DNA of 64,000 nt from Chryseotalea sanaruensis (lineage in GTDB: Bacteria > Bacteroidota > Bacteroidia > Cytophagales > Cyclobacteriaceae), in NCBI RefSeq assembly GCF_003990915.1, contig NZ_BHXQ01000007.1, positions 1-64,000 of the forward strand. Direction: 5' to 3'. The translations under genes were made by a program, and so were the position numbers. The notes under the pieces are model-generated. The model was not told the origin of the DNA. It was given only the letters and a program-made list of their open reading frames with translations, and searched no databases. Below are positions 1 through 8,045 of this stretch, piece after piece. Position 1 is the first letter of the stretch. Every line of letters begins with the position of its first letter.

Positions 1-312
1 AGCAGTCGGACTGAATCGCTGGATAAGCCTCACAACTTGGTTGGCGGCATAGTGCTCCGGCTGCTTTTGTTTATAAAATTTAACGATTAATACCTTTACT
101 TCAAATCATGGTTTGAATCTAAAGGTTGGGAGCAAGCCTCGGAGTCTATAGATAAGAAGCCCAAAATATTGGGTCGGCTATAGTGCGAGCGTAAAGTCTT
201 CATGACTAACTTAATTATATAGAAAGATTTGCAATTGATAGAAAAAATCTAAGTCCTCTGTAATATTTTTGATTATTGAGAGTCAAAAGCTAAAAAAGCG
301 GAAATATTATAT
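1..312. other. Non-coding left edge upstream of the sigma factor gene
   Basis: No convincing coding region was seen. The first 200 bases hold short inverted and GC-richer stretches, while the last 110 are AT-rich and must carry the promoter of the sigma gene. A string TATTTTTG at 264-271 fits the Bacteroidota -7 consensus TAnnTTTG, but no well-placed -33 TTG was found, so it is not called as a promoter. The edge may be part of another element cut by the window. Confidence 0.4.
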
Positions 313-801
313 ATGGAGATTTTTAATGAGGAATTTTCCTCCATTTATCAGAATTACAACGCTAAAATAGCAAAGCTTTGCCTTGGGTATGCTCATTCAG
401 TCGAAGAGGCTGAGGATCTCGTACAAGATACATTTTTATCTGCTTGGAAGCACTGGAGTAGTTTTCATGGCCACTCTTCACGCAAGACATGGATTTATAG
501 AATCGCAATAAACAAATGTCTAACTCACATTAAAAAAAAGCATCAGCGATCAGATGCTATAAAAGAAATGGTTGAGCAGCCACATGCCTATAATGAAAAG
601 GATGAGGCAATAAATCTTTTATATGACGCGATAAATAAACTAGAAAAGGTAGACAGGTTGCTAATCAGCATGTATCTTGATGAACTAGCTTACAGAGAAA
701 TTGCCGAAGTTCTTGGAATCAAAGAGAACACGGTAGCTGTTAAGATTCATCGTATAAAAATCCAACTCACTGAAATTTATAATCGAAATGAAAAACTTTA
801 A
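313..801 (+). CDS. ECF-type RNA polymerase sigma factor
   Basis: This 162-residue protein has the two-domain layout of extracytoplasmic-function sigma-70 factors. Region 2 lies at about residues 10-75, with the motif AEDLVQDTFLSAWKHW and the following RTWIYRIAINKCL-like helix. Region 4 lies at about 105-155, a helix-turn-helix containing YREIAEVLGIKENTVAVKIHR. Such factors direct RNA polymerase to a small regulon, often envelope or stress genes. The stop overlaps the start of the next gene by 14 nt, so the two are translationally coupled. That partner is membrane-bound and is the likely anti-sigma factor. Family assignment is firm; the regulon cannot be read from the window. Confidence 0.92.
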   Translation: MEIFNEEFSSIYQNYNAKIAKLCLGYAHSVEEAEDLVQDTFLSAWKHWSSFHGHSSRKTWIYRIAINKCLTHIKKKHQRSDAIKEMVEQPHAYNEKDEAINLLYDAINKLEKVDRLLISMYLDELAYREIAEVLGIKENTVAVKIHRIKIQLTEIYNRNEKL

Positions 802-1378
802 TGACATAAAAAGTATCTGGACTGAAAACGAGCCAGGCCCTGTTATATCCGCTCAATCTTTGAGGAAAAGAAAAAAGGGACAGCTCTCATTTTTGCAGAA
901 AAAGTACTCGTTGAGCGCTATTGGTTTAATTGGATTTACAATGTTTGTTCTAGGGTTTGCATTTTTTAGGGACCGCGGTTTTATCTACGAACTGTCCTAT
1001 ACCGCGTTATTCCTGATTGCTGGATGTTCATTAATCATGGTGTTAGTTAATCTGCATAATGTTTTTTTACTTAGTAAAATACATGAGACACTTGCCCCGA
1101 AAGAATATTTAACACGATGGTACTTATTTTACACCTATCGGTTACGGTTTTTTAGATTCTATTCACCTGCTCTTTTTCTGATCCTTTGCGTATCCTTTTC
1201 ACTTTATTTGCCGGAAATTTTAGGCTATTACCCAACAGCATACTATAAGGCGGGATTTGTACTATTTATTATAATAGTCTTCATTGGATATCACATGCTT
1301 GGCAAAAGATCTATACTGGAAGAAAAGATCAGACTCAACGAGCTGAATAATACAATTCGGATGTTATTTGAAGAATGA
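788..1378 (+). CDS. Membrane protein, likely anti-sigma partner of the ECF factor
   Basis: The 196-residue protein has a cytoplasmic N-terminal segment of about 40 residues, then four hydrophobic segments (about 45-62, 68-90, 117-140 and 150-168) and a charged C-terminal tail. It overlaps the sigma factor gene by 14 nt, which is the usual arrangement for a membrane anti-sigma factor that holds the sigma factor until a signal releases it. No zinc-finger HxxxCxxC anti-sigma motif is visible, so the role is inferred from gene order and topology rather than from a recognised domain. Confidence 0.65.
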   Translation: MKNFNDIKSIWTENEPGPVISAQSLRKRKKGQLSFLQKKYSLSAIGLIGFTMFVLGFAFFRDRGFIYELSYTALFLIAGCSLIMVLVNLHNVFLLSKIHETLAPKEYLTRWYLFYTYRLRFFRFYSPALFLILCVSFSLYLPEILGYYPTAYYKAGFVLFIIIVFIGYHMLGKRSILEEKIRLNELNNTIRMLFEE

Positions 1379-1542
1379 ATTCAATCAAATAAAATTGTCA
1401 CTTAAGCATATTTCTCTCATTGAACGTAAGGATATATTAAAAAGATTATTTGTCTTACTATAAATAAATATTTTTTGACCTTTTAGCTTGACATTAGAAT
1501 TCATTAAAGATAAAGTGATGGTTATTAGATAGAACGGCCAGC

Positions 1543-1671
1543 GCCCAACAGCATGTTTCTGCAATGGTGCCGTGACGTATTGGTTTAAAGTTTTATCTTC
1601 GTTTAACGTTTCTCCACGTGGACAGGACGCGGCTTCGAAAAGGCACCACTGCAGAAACACAAACGTTAGTG
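1543..1671 (+). repeat. attC-like cassette boundary A
   Basis: A 5' half-site GCCCAAC (1543-1549, a perfect RYYYAAC box) is followed by arm GTTTCTGCAATGGTGCC (1555-1571). The matching arm at 1642-1658 pairs at 16 of 17 positions, and the 3' half is AAACGTTAGTG ending at 1671. The 70-base loop between the arms is unlike the other sites, as expected for attC sites, which conserve structure rather than sequence. The next gene starts 25 bases downstream. The antisense ORF covering this site is a chance reading frame. Confidence 0.6.
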
Positions 1672-1695
1672 TCAATTTAAAACAACACCCTACAA

Positions 1696-2274
1696 ATGAT
1701 AGACAACATAAAAATATTAGACACCAAAGTCCTTTCTGACAATTGGTATGTATTGAGAAAAATTACTTACGAATATTCAAAAAAGGATGGTACAAAACTG
1801 ACTCAAAGTAGAGAAGCCTACGACAGAGGAAATGGAGCGACAATTTTGCTTTATAACAAAGAACAAAAAACTATTATTCTTACTAGACAATTTCGCCTTC
1901 CAACATTTGTAAATGGAAATGAAACTGGAATGTTAATTGAGGCTTGTGCAGGTTTATTGGACAAAGACAATGCTGAAGATTGTATTAGACGAGAAACTGA
2001 AGAAGAAACAGGATATAAAATTACAGAAGTACGAAAAATATTTGAAGCCTATATGTCGCCAGGTTCGGTGACAGAAATTTTGTACTTCTTTATTGCTGAG
2101 TATGCAAAAGAAATGAAAGTTAATGACGGTGGCGGTGTTGAACAAGAAGAAGAAAACATAGAAGTATTGGAGCTTGATATAGACGATGCAATGAAAATGA
2201 TAGAAAGTGGAGAAATAAAGGACGGTAAAACAATAATGTTACTTCAATACATAAAACTTAACAAAATACTTTAA
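1696..2274 (+). CDS. nudK: NUDIX hydrolase, GDP-mannose pyrophosphatase (NudK) type
   Basis: This 192-residue protein carries a complete Nudix box at about residues 86-108: G86, then E94, and the RRETEEETGY segment with the metal-binding glutamates. The N-terminal beta domain and the CAGLLD lead-in match the NudK/ADP-sugar pyrophosphatase subgroup, which hydrolyses nucleoside-diphosphate sugars to sugar phosphate and NMP with Mg2+. It starts 25 nt after attC-like site A and is followed after 4 nt by the DUF4406 gene, so the pair forms one cassette. The substrate within the subgroup cannot be settled from sequence alone. Confidence 0.85.
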   Translation: MIDNIKILDTKVLSDNWYVLRKITYEYSKKDGTKLTQSREAYDRGNGATILLYNKEQKTIILTRQFRLPTFVNGNETGMLIEACAGLLDKDNAEDCIRRETEEETGYKITEVRKIFEAYMSPGSVTEILYFFIAEYAKEMKVNDGGGVEQEEENIEVLELDIDDAMKMIESGEIKDGKTIMLLQYIKLNKIL

Positions 2275-2278
2275 AATT

Positions 2279-2641
2279 ATGATGATACTTATTGCAGGAC
2301 CTTATCGTGGAGGAACAAATGACGACCCAGTTTTAATAAAGAAAAATTTAGACAAACTTGAATCTGTTGCATTGCCATTATTTCGTAAGGGGCATATTCC
2401 TATGATTGGAGAATGGGTTGCTTTACCCTTAATGCACTTAGCTGGTTCAAAAGAAATTGGGGACAGTATTTGGGACGAAATACAATATCCTGTTGCACAT
2501 CGACTTCTTGAAAAGTGTGACGCAGTTCTTTGTCTTGAAGGAGAATCAAAGGGAGCAGACAATGACGTAAAAATTGCCAAAGAAAGAGGCTTAAAAATTT
2601 ATTATAGTTTGGACGAAATTCCGGACTTGACACAGAAATAA
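2279..2641 (+). CDS. DUF4406-family protein, nucleoside 2-deoxyribosyltransferase-like fold
   Basis: This 120-residue protein begins with ILIAGPYRGG, the phosphate-binding first strand and loop typical of the nucleoside deoxyribosyltransferase-like superfamily. It continues with a helical pattern around residues 35-75 and the segment KCDAVLCLEGESKGADNDVKIAKERG, which matches the DUF4406 signature of an acidic and Ser/Lys-containing active-site strand. It follows NudK by 4 nt and ends 5 nt before the attC-like site B, so both genes travel on one cassette. A joint nucleotide-sugar or nucleotide-cleaning role is an inference from this linkage. Catalytic activity is not proven for most DUF4406 members. 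Confidence 0.75.
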   Translation: MMILIAGPYRGGTNDDPVLIKKNLDKLESVALPLFRKGHIPMIGEWVALPLMHLAGSKEIGDSIWDEIQYPVAHRLLEKCDAVLCLEGESKGADNDVKIAKERGLKIYYSLDEIPDLTQK

Positions 2642-2646
2642 ACTGC

Positions 2647-2776
2647 CACTAACACTGTATAAGAGCAATAGCGAGTAAAGTGGTAAATTGAAGGTCTTTG
2701 CATTTAATAAACTTTTGTGGTAGCGGACAGGTAATCGCCTTGAAATACGCTACTGCTCTTATACTAAACGTTGCCA
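2647..2776 (+). repeat. attC-like cassette boundary B
   Basis: The 5' half CACTAAC (2647-2653) is followed by arm GTATAAGAGCA (2657-2667) and its perfect 11-bp complement at 2754-2764, then AAACGTTGCCA (3' box 2770-2776). The ten bases TGCCACTAAC at 2644-2653 match the reverse complement of GTTAGTGTCA at the start of this cassette (site A, 1665-1674) at 9 of 10 positions. This is what recombination of a circular cassette at a GTT core would leave. Confidence 0.65.
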
Positions 2777-2805
2777 GATAGACAGAAAAAAATCGAACTG
2801 AGTAA

Positions 2806-4701
2806 ATGAAAGTAACGCTGACTATATTTTTTACAGTAATACTACTCAATCAGACAATAAGTCAAGACCTTGATTCCCTTGAGCGTAAACTAAGCAGTAA
2901 GCTACTTACTACAAGTGATAGTATTGTTACGTTAAATTTGATAAGCAGAGGTTCGACTTTTATAAATCCTTTAAAGGCATTAAACTATGCTAATAAAGCA
3001 TTAGAACTCTCGACAAAGGCAAATAATCTAATTGGAGCAGCCTATGCATATCGAAATCTGTCGAGCATACACTCATTTAACGAAAGTTACTTCATTAGTA
3101 TGGAGTACTTACAACGAGCTCTAGATATTTTTACATTGAGTAACGACTCTACAGGAATTGCCAACTGCTATATTTCTATGGGGCATACTTACAGACGACT
3201 ACAAAACAGAAAAGAAGAAGTACATTATCATTTAAAATCATTCATAATATTTAAAAGGCAAAATAATAAAGAAAGGATTGGTGTGACCGCTCACAATCTT
3301 GGAGAGAGTTACTATAATATTGGTGATTTAGTAAAAAGTCGACAGTTAACTCGATACGCCATAAAAATCAACGACTCGCTTGACAATAAATCAGTTCTAT
3401 CCTCTTGTTATAAAGTAATGGGATTGATTGAGTTGAAAGAGGATAATCTTGTACTAGCTGAGGACTATTTCAAAAAAGTCATTGACTTAACAACTGAACT
3501 AGGGGAAAACTCTCAAAAAGTAGCAGCGGTTGAATCAATGATTCAACTTGCAACAGTTTACAAACTTAGAGGAGACTTAAACAACCAATTTAAATTTCTC
3601 TTAATGGCTGCAGACTTTAGTAATAAGAATGAGCTTGCAAGTTATTTACAGAAAACCTATAAGGAATTGATACTGTATTCATCTACAAAAAATGACCAGG
3701 AAGCTGTCACGAAATTCATTAGCTCTTACTTTACAATCAGTGATTCTTTAAATCAAAGACAACTCCACGACAGATACAGTTTAACAAAAAGCATAGTTCA
3801 AGTACATGAGCTATCAAAATCTAAAACTGAATTGGAAAAGAGCAGTCTGTTACAATTGCAGAAAATACAAAGCAGAAATACATTAATAATAATAATCACA
3901 ATTACAGTAATTGTGTTGCTTTGGTTACTATTTAAATTCACCTGGCTAAATAAAAAACTAAAAATTCAGAATTCGATTATTGAAAATCAAAGGAACGATT
4001 TAGAAGTTTTAAATAATACAAAAGACAAGTTTTTTACTATTGTAGCTCATGATTTGAAAAGTCCTCTTAACTCCTTGAAGTCCTTTTCAAGTTTATTAAT
4101 TGACCATTTTGACGACCTTAGTAAGGACGAGATCTTGACCATGAGCAAACAACTCCGAAACTCAATTGACAATACCGTTAAAATGGCCGACAACTTAATT
4201 ACGTGGGCACAGATACAAATGCAAGATTATCAATTCCATGAAGAAACAATAAAAGTTAAGGACATTGTATCAAACATATGTGGTGTTTATCAAGAGGTAG
4301 CCTTAAAAAAAGGCATAAATATAAGCTACTCAGTTGAGGACTCTCTTACAATAAATGGTGATAAAAATCAAATAGAGTTCATAATTAGAAATCTTGTGAA
4401 CAATGCTATTAAGTTCACACACAAAGACGGCCTCGTAAGTTTGACAGCTAAAACATTACCGGAAGGACAAGTACAAATATCCGTTTCAGATAATGGGGTC
4501 GGAATTTCTGATGAATTTAAAAGAAAATTATTTTCTATTGGCAAAAAACAAAGCACTAATGGGACAGCTGGAGAAAAGGGCACCGGATTAGGTCTTATGT
4601 TGAGCTACGAGTTCGCAAAACTTAACGGTGGACAGATTGACATTGAAAGCAATCTAGGCAAAGGGACAACATTTCACACAACTTTCAAAAGTGGAAATTA
4701 A
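2806..4701 (+). CDS. Tetratricopeptide-repeat sensor histidine kinase
   Basis: The 631-residue protein starts with a signal peptide (about 1-20). A periplasmic helical region of TPR units (about 45-310, for example GAAYAYRNLSSIHSFNESY) follows, then a short coiled coil and one transmembrane helix (about 359-378). The cytoplasmic HisKA domain carries the phospho-acceptor His415 in FFTIVAHDLKSPLNSLKSF. The HATPase domain has an N box (NLVNNAIKF), G1 (DNGVGIS) and G2 (GTGLGL). It probably autophosphorylates in response to a periplasmic or membrane signal. No response regulator is adjacent, so its partner is elsewhere. Placement between two attC-like sites, starting 29 nt after site B, marks it as a cassette passenger, which is large for a cassette. 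Confidence 0.9.
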   Translation: MKVTLTIFFTVILLNQTISQDLDSLERKLSSKLLTTSDSIVTLNLISRGSTFINPLKALNYANKALELSTKANNLIGAAYAYRNLSSIHSFNESYFISMEYLQRALDIFTLSNDSTGIANCYISMGHTYRRLQNRKEEVHYHLKSFIIFKRQNNKERIGVTAHNLGESYYNIGDLVKSRQLTRYAIKINDSLDNKSVLSSCYKVMGLIELKEDNLVLAEDYFKKVIDLTTELGENSQKVAAVESMIQLATVYKLRGDLNNQFKFLLMAADFSNKNELASYLQKTYKELILYSSTKNDQEAVTKFISSYFTISDSLNQRQLHDRYSLTKSIVQVHELSKSKTELEKSSLLQLQKIQSRNTLIIIITITVIVLLWLLFKFTWLNKKLKIQNSIIENQRNDLEVLNNTKDKFFTIVAHDLKSPLNSLKSFSSLLIDHFDDLSKDEILTMSKQLRNSIDNTVKMADNLITWAQIQMQDYQFHEETIKVKDIVSNICGVYQEVALKKGINISYSVEDSLTINGDKNQIEFIIRNLVNNAIKFTHKDGLVSLTAKTLPEGQVQISVSDNGVGISDEFKRKLFSIGKKQSTNGTAGEKGTGLGLMLSYEFAKLNGGQIDIESNLGKGTTFHTTFKSGN

Positions 4702-4726
4702 TAAATGACATTAGGGAATGCAACAA

Positions 4727-4808
4727 CCGCTAACAAAGTGTATGCGCAATTGAAATTTGTTAGTTATTTTTAAAGGAAATTTAAACTGCGCATACACAAG
4801 CGTTGCCA
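4727..4808 (+). repeat. attC-like cassette boundary C
   Basis: The half-site CCGCTAAC (4727-4734) is followed by arm GTGTATGCGCA (4738-4748), the perfect 11-bp complement at 4787-4797 and AAGCGTTGCCA (3' box 4802-4808). It has the same layout as site B with different arm sequence and a shorter loop. The end of this cassette matches the start of its own cassette poorly (about 4 of 7), unlike the neighbouring sites. Confidence 0.6.
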
Positions 4809-5100
4809 GCATACTTTGGCTGTATCGGAACTTCAAACTGATACCAGAAAATAAGTGACATTTATCATCTCAAACTATGATCTGTGTCATAGCCCTAAAG
4901 TTAAAAATCTGTAATGTTTGCTACAAATATTTGTTGTTACATATTATCACTTTGCTATGAACTTTAAAAAGTCACTACTGTGCTTTTTGTAGTCTCGTCT
5001 TTTACACAGGCTTCGTTCAGTACTACTCGCAACCAATAATGGGCACTAATTTTTACTGTTGCTTAGGCATGGTAGAAGCTAAACAATGTAGGTAAGTACT
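4809..5100. other. Long leader between cassette boundary C and the CPBP gene
   Basis: These 292 bases hold no coding region that I can support. Other cassettes here begin their gene 8-40 nt after the boundary, so this long leader may contain a promoter or the remains of a lost gene. No clear terminator or Bacteroidota promoter pair was found. Confidence 0.35.
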
Positions 5101-5970
5101 ATGAAAAATTTGATTATAAAATATCCCGTTGCAACTTACTACATACTGACATTTCTTATTTCTTGGGGAGGTCTTATACTGCTTATTGGTGGCCCAGGGA
5201 GAATTAATTCTCAGCAAACTAATGCTCCTTTTTTAAATCTGTATTTAATTACAGTAGCCGGTCCCATTATTTCAGGGGTTCTTTTAACCGGATTATATTA
5301 TGGAAAGAAAGGTTACCGCGATTTTCTTTCCCGGTTGTTTAAATGGAGGGTACCTGTTAAATGGTATGCGATTGCACTAGTGATCGCTCCGCTTACGGTC
5401 TTTGCAGCACTTTTCGCTCTTTCATTATTTTCCCATGTATTTATGCCGGGTATATTCGAATCAGGGAATAACCCAATTGCTTCATCGTTTGGATTACCAG
5501 AAGGTAATAAAATAACCCTGGTATTGTTCGTTTTTATGCTTAGTCTTTTTAATGGCTTTGTCGAAGAACTTGGATGGACAGGATTTGCAACTCCGATACT
5601 TTTACGAAATCAAAATCTTTTCAAATCAGGTATTACGCTGGGCATCATGTGGGGATTGTGGCACTTGTTTTCAAATTATTTAGGAAGTGCTGATGCAGCG
5701 GGAAGTATCTCTTTGCTGGTATACCTGCCGGTAATGCTTTTCTCTTTTCTTCCACCTTTTAGAATTCTTATGATATGGGTTTACAGGCATACCGGAAGTT
5801 TATGGCTAGCAGTGCTGATGCATGCAAGCCTTGATATGTTCTGGATGCTTTCCATGCCGCTTTCTCTAACAGGAAAAGAACGGATAATTTGGTATACACT
5901 ATGGGCTGTTGTGCTTTGGATCATTGTAATAATAATTGGCATAGTCGACAATAAAAAGAAAGTTGATTGA
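5101..5970 (+). CDS. CPBP-family intramembrane metalloprotease (Abi/Rce1 type)
   Basis: This 289-residue polytopic protein has about eight hydrophobic segments. It shows the CPBP signature: the paired glutamates E155-E156 in NGFVEELGWTGF, a histidine in the next conserved helix (H188 in GIMWGLWHLF), and the late VLMHASLDMF histidine motif. In characterised relatives such as Rce1 these residues bind the catalytic metal and cleave near the membrane. In bacteria the family is often linked to bacteriocin self-immunity or surface-protein processing. It lies 96 nt upstream of another membrane gene on the same strand. The substrate is unknown. Confidence 0.85.
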   Translation: MKNLIIKYPVATYYILTFLISWGGLILLIGGPGRINSQQTNAPFLNLYLITVAGPIISGVLLTGLYYGKKGYRDFLSRLFKWRVPVKWYAIALVIAPLTVFAALFALSLFSHVFMPGIFESGNNPIASSFGLPEGNKITLVLFVFMLSLFNGFVEELGWTGFATPILLRNQNLFKSGITLGIMWGLWHLFSNYLGSADAAGSISLLVYLPVMLFSFLPPFRILMIWVYRHTGSLWLAVLMHASLDMFWMLSMPLSLTGKERIIWYTLWAVVLWIIVIIIGIVDNKKKVD

Positions 5971-6066
5971 AATCACTTTTTATTAAACCAAACTCTTAAA
6001 GTTTCTGAATAGTATATAAAAGCATTTCAGACAGACAACTGAATTCGAATTGTAAAACTATAACTG

Positions 6067-7203
6067 ATGGAAAAACGACCGCTAATAAAAAAAGAAGACA
6101 GCAGAAAAGAACGACCGGCACAAAAGATGGTTGCTCTACCTGGATGGCAGCGGATTACTTTACTGATTGTTCTTGGTTACGAAGGGGCAGGGTGCTTGCT
6201 GGGCGGAACCCTTCTCGTTGCGGCACCGGACGGCAGATACATGGACATGCCGACTACTATGATGCATGGTGTCTTCAGTGATTTCCTCATTCCCGGCATC
6301 ATCCTCTTCGGATTGGGTATCCTGAACACGTTTGCTTTTTTTACAGTCCTTCGCAGAGCCGCTTCCGACTGGTTTATGGCGGGGCTTGCTTTAGGCGGAC
6401 TATTTATTTGGTTTGTTGTAGAAATTATAATTCTACAGGAACTGCATTGGCTGCACGCCATGTGGGGAATTCCGGTTTTACTGGGATTGGTGGTCACTAT
6501 TCCGTTGATTGTTTTGCGACATGATACAGCGATTATGCGAAAAGCTTTGCTCAGCTGTGGCATCCTTTCTTCATTATGGTATGTCGCCATAAATATTTTT
6601 GTTCCAATGATGTATGATGGATACAGCATGGCTTCTTTGACTGTAAGCGAATTGTCCGCAATAGGTGCTTCGACAAGAATAGTATGGGTGTTGCTTGCAA
6701 TGCTGTATCTTCTGCTTTTGATTGCCTTTGGATGGGGCGTGCTGAAATCATCAGGACATAGCCGCCAACTGCGGATTGCAGGAAATTTAATTATTGCATA
6801 CTGTATTATGAACTTCTACTGGCCACCGATGCATCAGCGCGAAGTAATCGCAGCGGGCGGAGGAACCCTGACGGACACCTTGCATATCATTTGGGCAATG
6901 ATGACGCTTCTCTTCAATATGCTTCTAATGGGGTTCGGGGCAGCGGCCTTAGGGAAGCGGTTTCGCATTTATACCATCGCGACTTGGTTAGTCTTTATTG
7001 TATTCGGTATCTTGACCTTTATGGAATCACCCGGCATCGAAGCAAATCTACCAACGCCCCATATAGGTCTATGGGAACGCATCAACATGGGTGCTTTCTT
7101 GTTGTGGATAATTGTGTTCGCATTTGTACTTTTAAAGATCGAAAGATTATTTAATTCGATTAATGGCTCTGAGCATTTGGTGAATAGTAGCACGAACGCA
7201 TAA
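6067..7203 (+). CDS. Polytopic membrane protein with DUF998-like C-terminal half
   Basis: The 378-residue protein has a charged N-terminus of about 24 residues followed by around eleven hydrophobic segments. The first half (about 25-155) contains four helices with short loops. The second half (about 160-365) resembles DUF998, with the LWYVAINIFVPMMYDGYS segment and the following TVSELSAIG stretch. It appears to be a fusion of two small membrane modules. Function is unknown. Base composition is richer in G+C than the flanking cassette genes, suggesting a different origin. The stop codon overlaps the 5' half of attC-like site D, so the gene closes a cassette. Confidence 0.65.
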   Translation: MEKRPLIKKEDSRKERPAQKMVALPGWQRITLLIVLGYEGAGCLLGGTLLVAAPDGRYMDMPTTMMHGVFSDFLIPGIILFGLGILNTFAFFTVLRRAASDWFMAGLALGGLFIWFVVEIIILQELHWLHAMWGIPVLLGLVVTIPLIVLRHDTAIMRKALLSCGILSSLWYVAINIFVPMMYDGYSMASLTVSELSAIGASTRIVWVLLAMLYLLLLIAFGWGVLKSSGHSRQLRIAGNLIIAYCIMNFYWPPMHQREVIAAGGGTLTDTLHIIWAMMTLLFNMLLMGFGAAALGKRFRIYTIATWLVFIVFGILTFMESPGIEANLPTPHIGLWERINMGAFLLWIIVFAFVLLKIERLFNSINGSEHLVNSSTNA

Positions 7204-7328
7204 CAGCACATTTGCAATAGGCGGGGTTTGGTGCTTTGCAGACAGTTTAGTAGTAATAGAAGGTGTTGTGCTCCGCATCAACATTTGTGGTGAAATCCCG
7301 CCCATCGCAAATCTGCAAAACGTTAGGG
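7198..7328 (+). repeat. attC-like cassette boundary D
   Basis: The half-site GCATAAC (7198-7204) overlaps the stop codon of the preceding gene. The long arm at 7206-7229 pairs with 7293-7316 at 20 of 24 positions, the longest stem of the set. The 3' end is AAAACGTTAGGGG (box 7322-7328). The following gene starts at 7337, only 8 nt after the box, as in integron cassettes. Confidence 0.65.
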
Positions 7329-7336
7329 GCAATAGT

Positions 7337-7960
7337 ATGGAAAAATTTATGATACGATTCATTTTGATTCTTTTGACGTTTGACCTTTTCAGTTGTCCTG
7401 CAATGGAGAAGAAAATAATCGTTGACAATGAATCAATTCAACAATTTGACACGGCCGACAAAGAACCAGTATTCAGCGGACGTCCCATCTCATTTTATTT
7501 AACACACAAACAAATCCCTCAAGTTTACAAGGACTTGTATAATGGGAAAAGGCAACCAGCTGACGATGAGGACACCTTGCCTTTATTGGACAGCATGTTT
7601 ACCTCAAATACTGAAATTAAGCCATTTTATTTTTCAACCATTACTCGGACAATGGAAAAGACTGATGGTGCTTATACCGAGCCACTGGGAATGATGGAGA
7701 AACATTTTGTTGAAAAGAAGGCAAAGGAGTTTGTGGATTACTATATAAATAATTCGTTTTTGACGGACAAGGACTTGGAAGAATGGGCATAGACTGTTGC
7801 AGGAGAAATTCAAATATCAGCAGAAGGACAAGAGAAAGAAGAACTAGAAAGGTTAAAAGCAAAAAATGAAATTCAGCTGTGACAATTGTAACGGACGACA
7901 AAGTAAAGTAATAGTAAACTTCCTTGAGAAAGTGAAATACTACTGCCCCTAATAAAATGT
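7337..7960 (+). pseudogene. Broken small exported-protein gene of the cassette cluster
   Basis: The start ATG at 7337 follows the attC-like box by 8 nt. It encodes a signal peptide with a lipobox-like FDLFSC, then about 130 residues of unknown family. The reading frame meets TAG at 7790-7792 after LTDKDLEEWA. The same frame continues plausibly as TVAGEIQISAEGQ up to TGA at 7882, and a shifted frame then gives CDNCNGRQSKVIVNFLEKV to a TAA just inside site E. One nonsense change plus one frameshift would restore a protein of about 205 residues with a Cys-containing tail. As it stands the product would be 151 residues. The family was not recognised. Confidence 0.55.
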
Positions 7961-8036
7961 ATAAGAGATGGTGTTGACAAGGAGGGATATTTTTTTATTT
8001 TTACTCAGCGCCACCAATTATACATAAACGTTACCT
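7946..8036 (+). repeat. attC-like cassette boundary E
   Basis: The half-site CCCCTAAT (7946-7953) is followed by arms at 7957-7977 and 8005-8025, which pair at 16 of 21 positions including ATGTATAA at the outer end. The 3' end is AAACGTTACCT (box 8030-8036). TGCCCCTAAT at its 5' side matches the reverse complement of the start of its own cassette, GTTAGGGGCA at 7322-7331, at 9 of 10 positions. Confidence 0.65.
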
Positions 8037-8045
8037 ACCATTTAA

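Noticed and set aside
1385..1675. 96-residue minus-strand frame across the cassette boundary
   Set aside because: It coincides with the inverted repeat of attC-like site A, has no ribosome-binding site or family resemblance, and includes both arms of the stem.
5101..5970. CPBP protein as a bacteriocin-immunity gene
   Set aside because: The catalytic residues are present, but no bacteriocin precursor or export gene is nearby, so the specific role is not claimed.
6177..6629. 150-residue minus-strand frame within the DUF998 gene
   Set aside because: It lies entirely opposite a well-supported membrane protein gene, and its composition reflects the reverse of hydrophobic codons.
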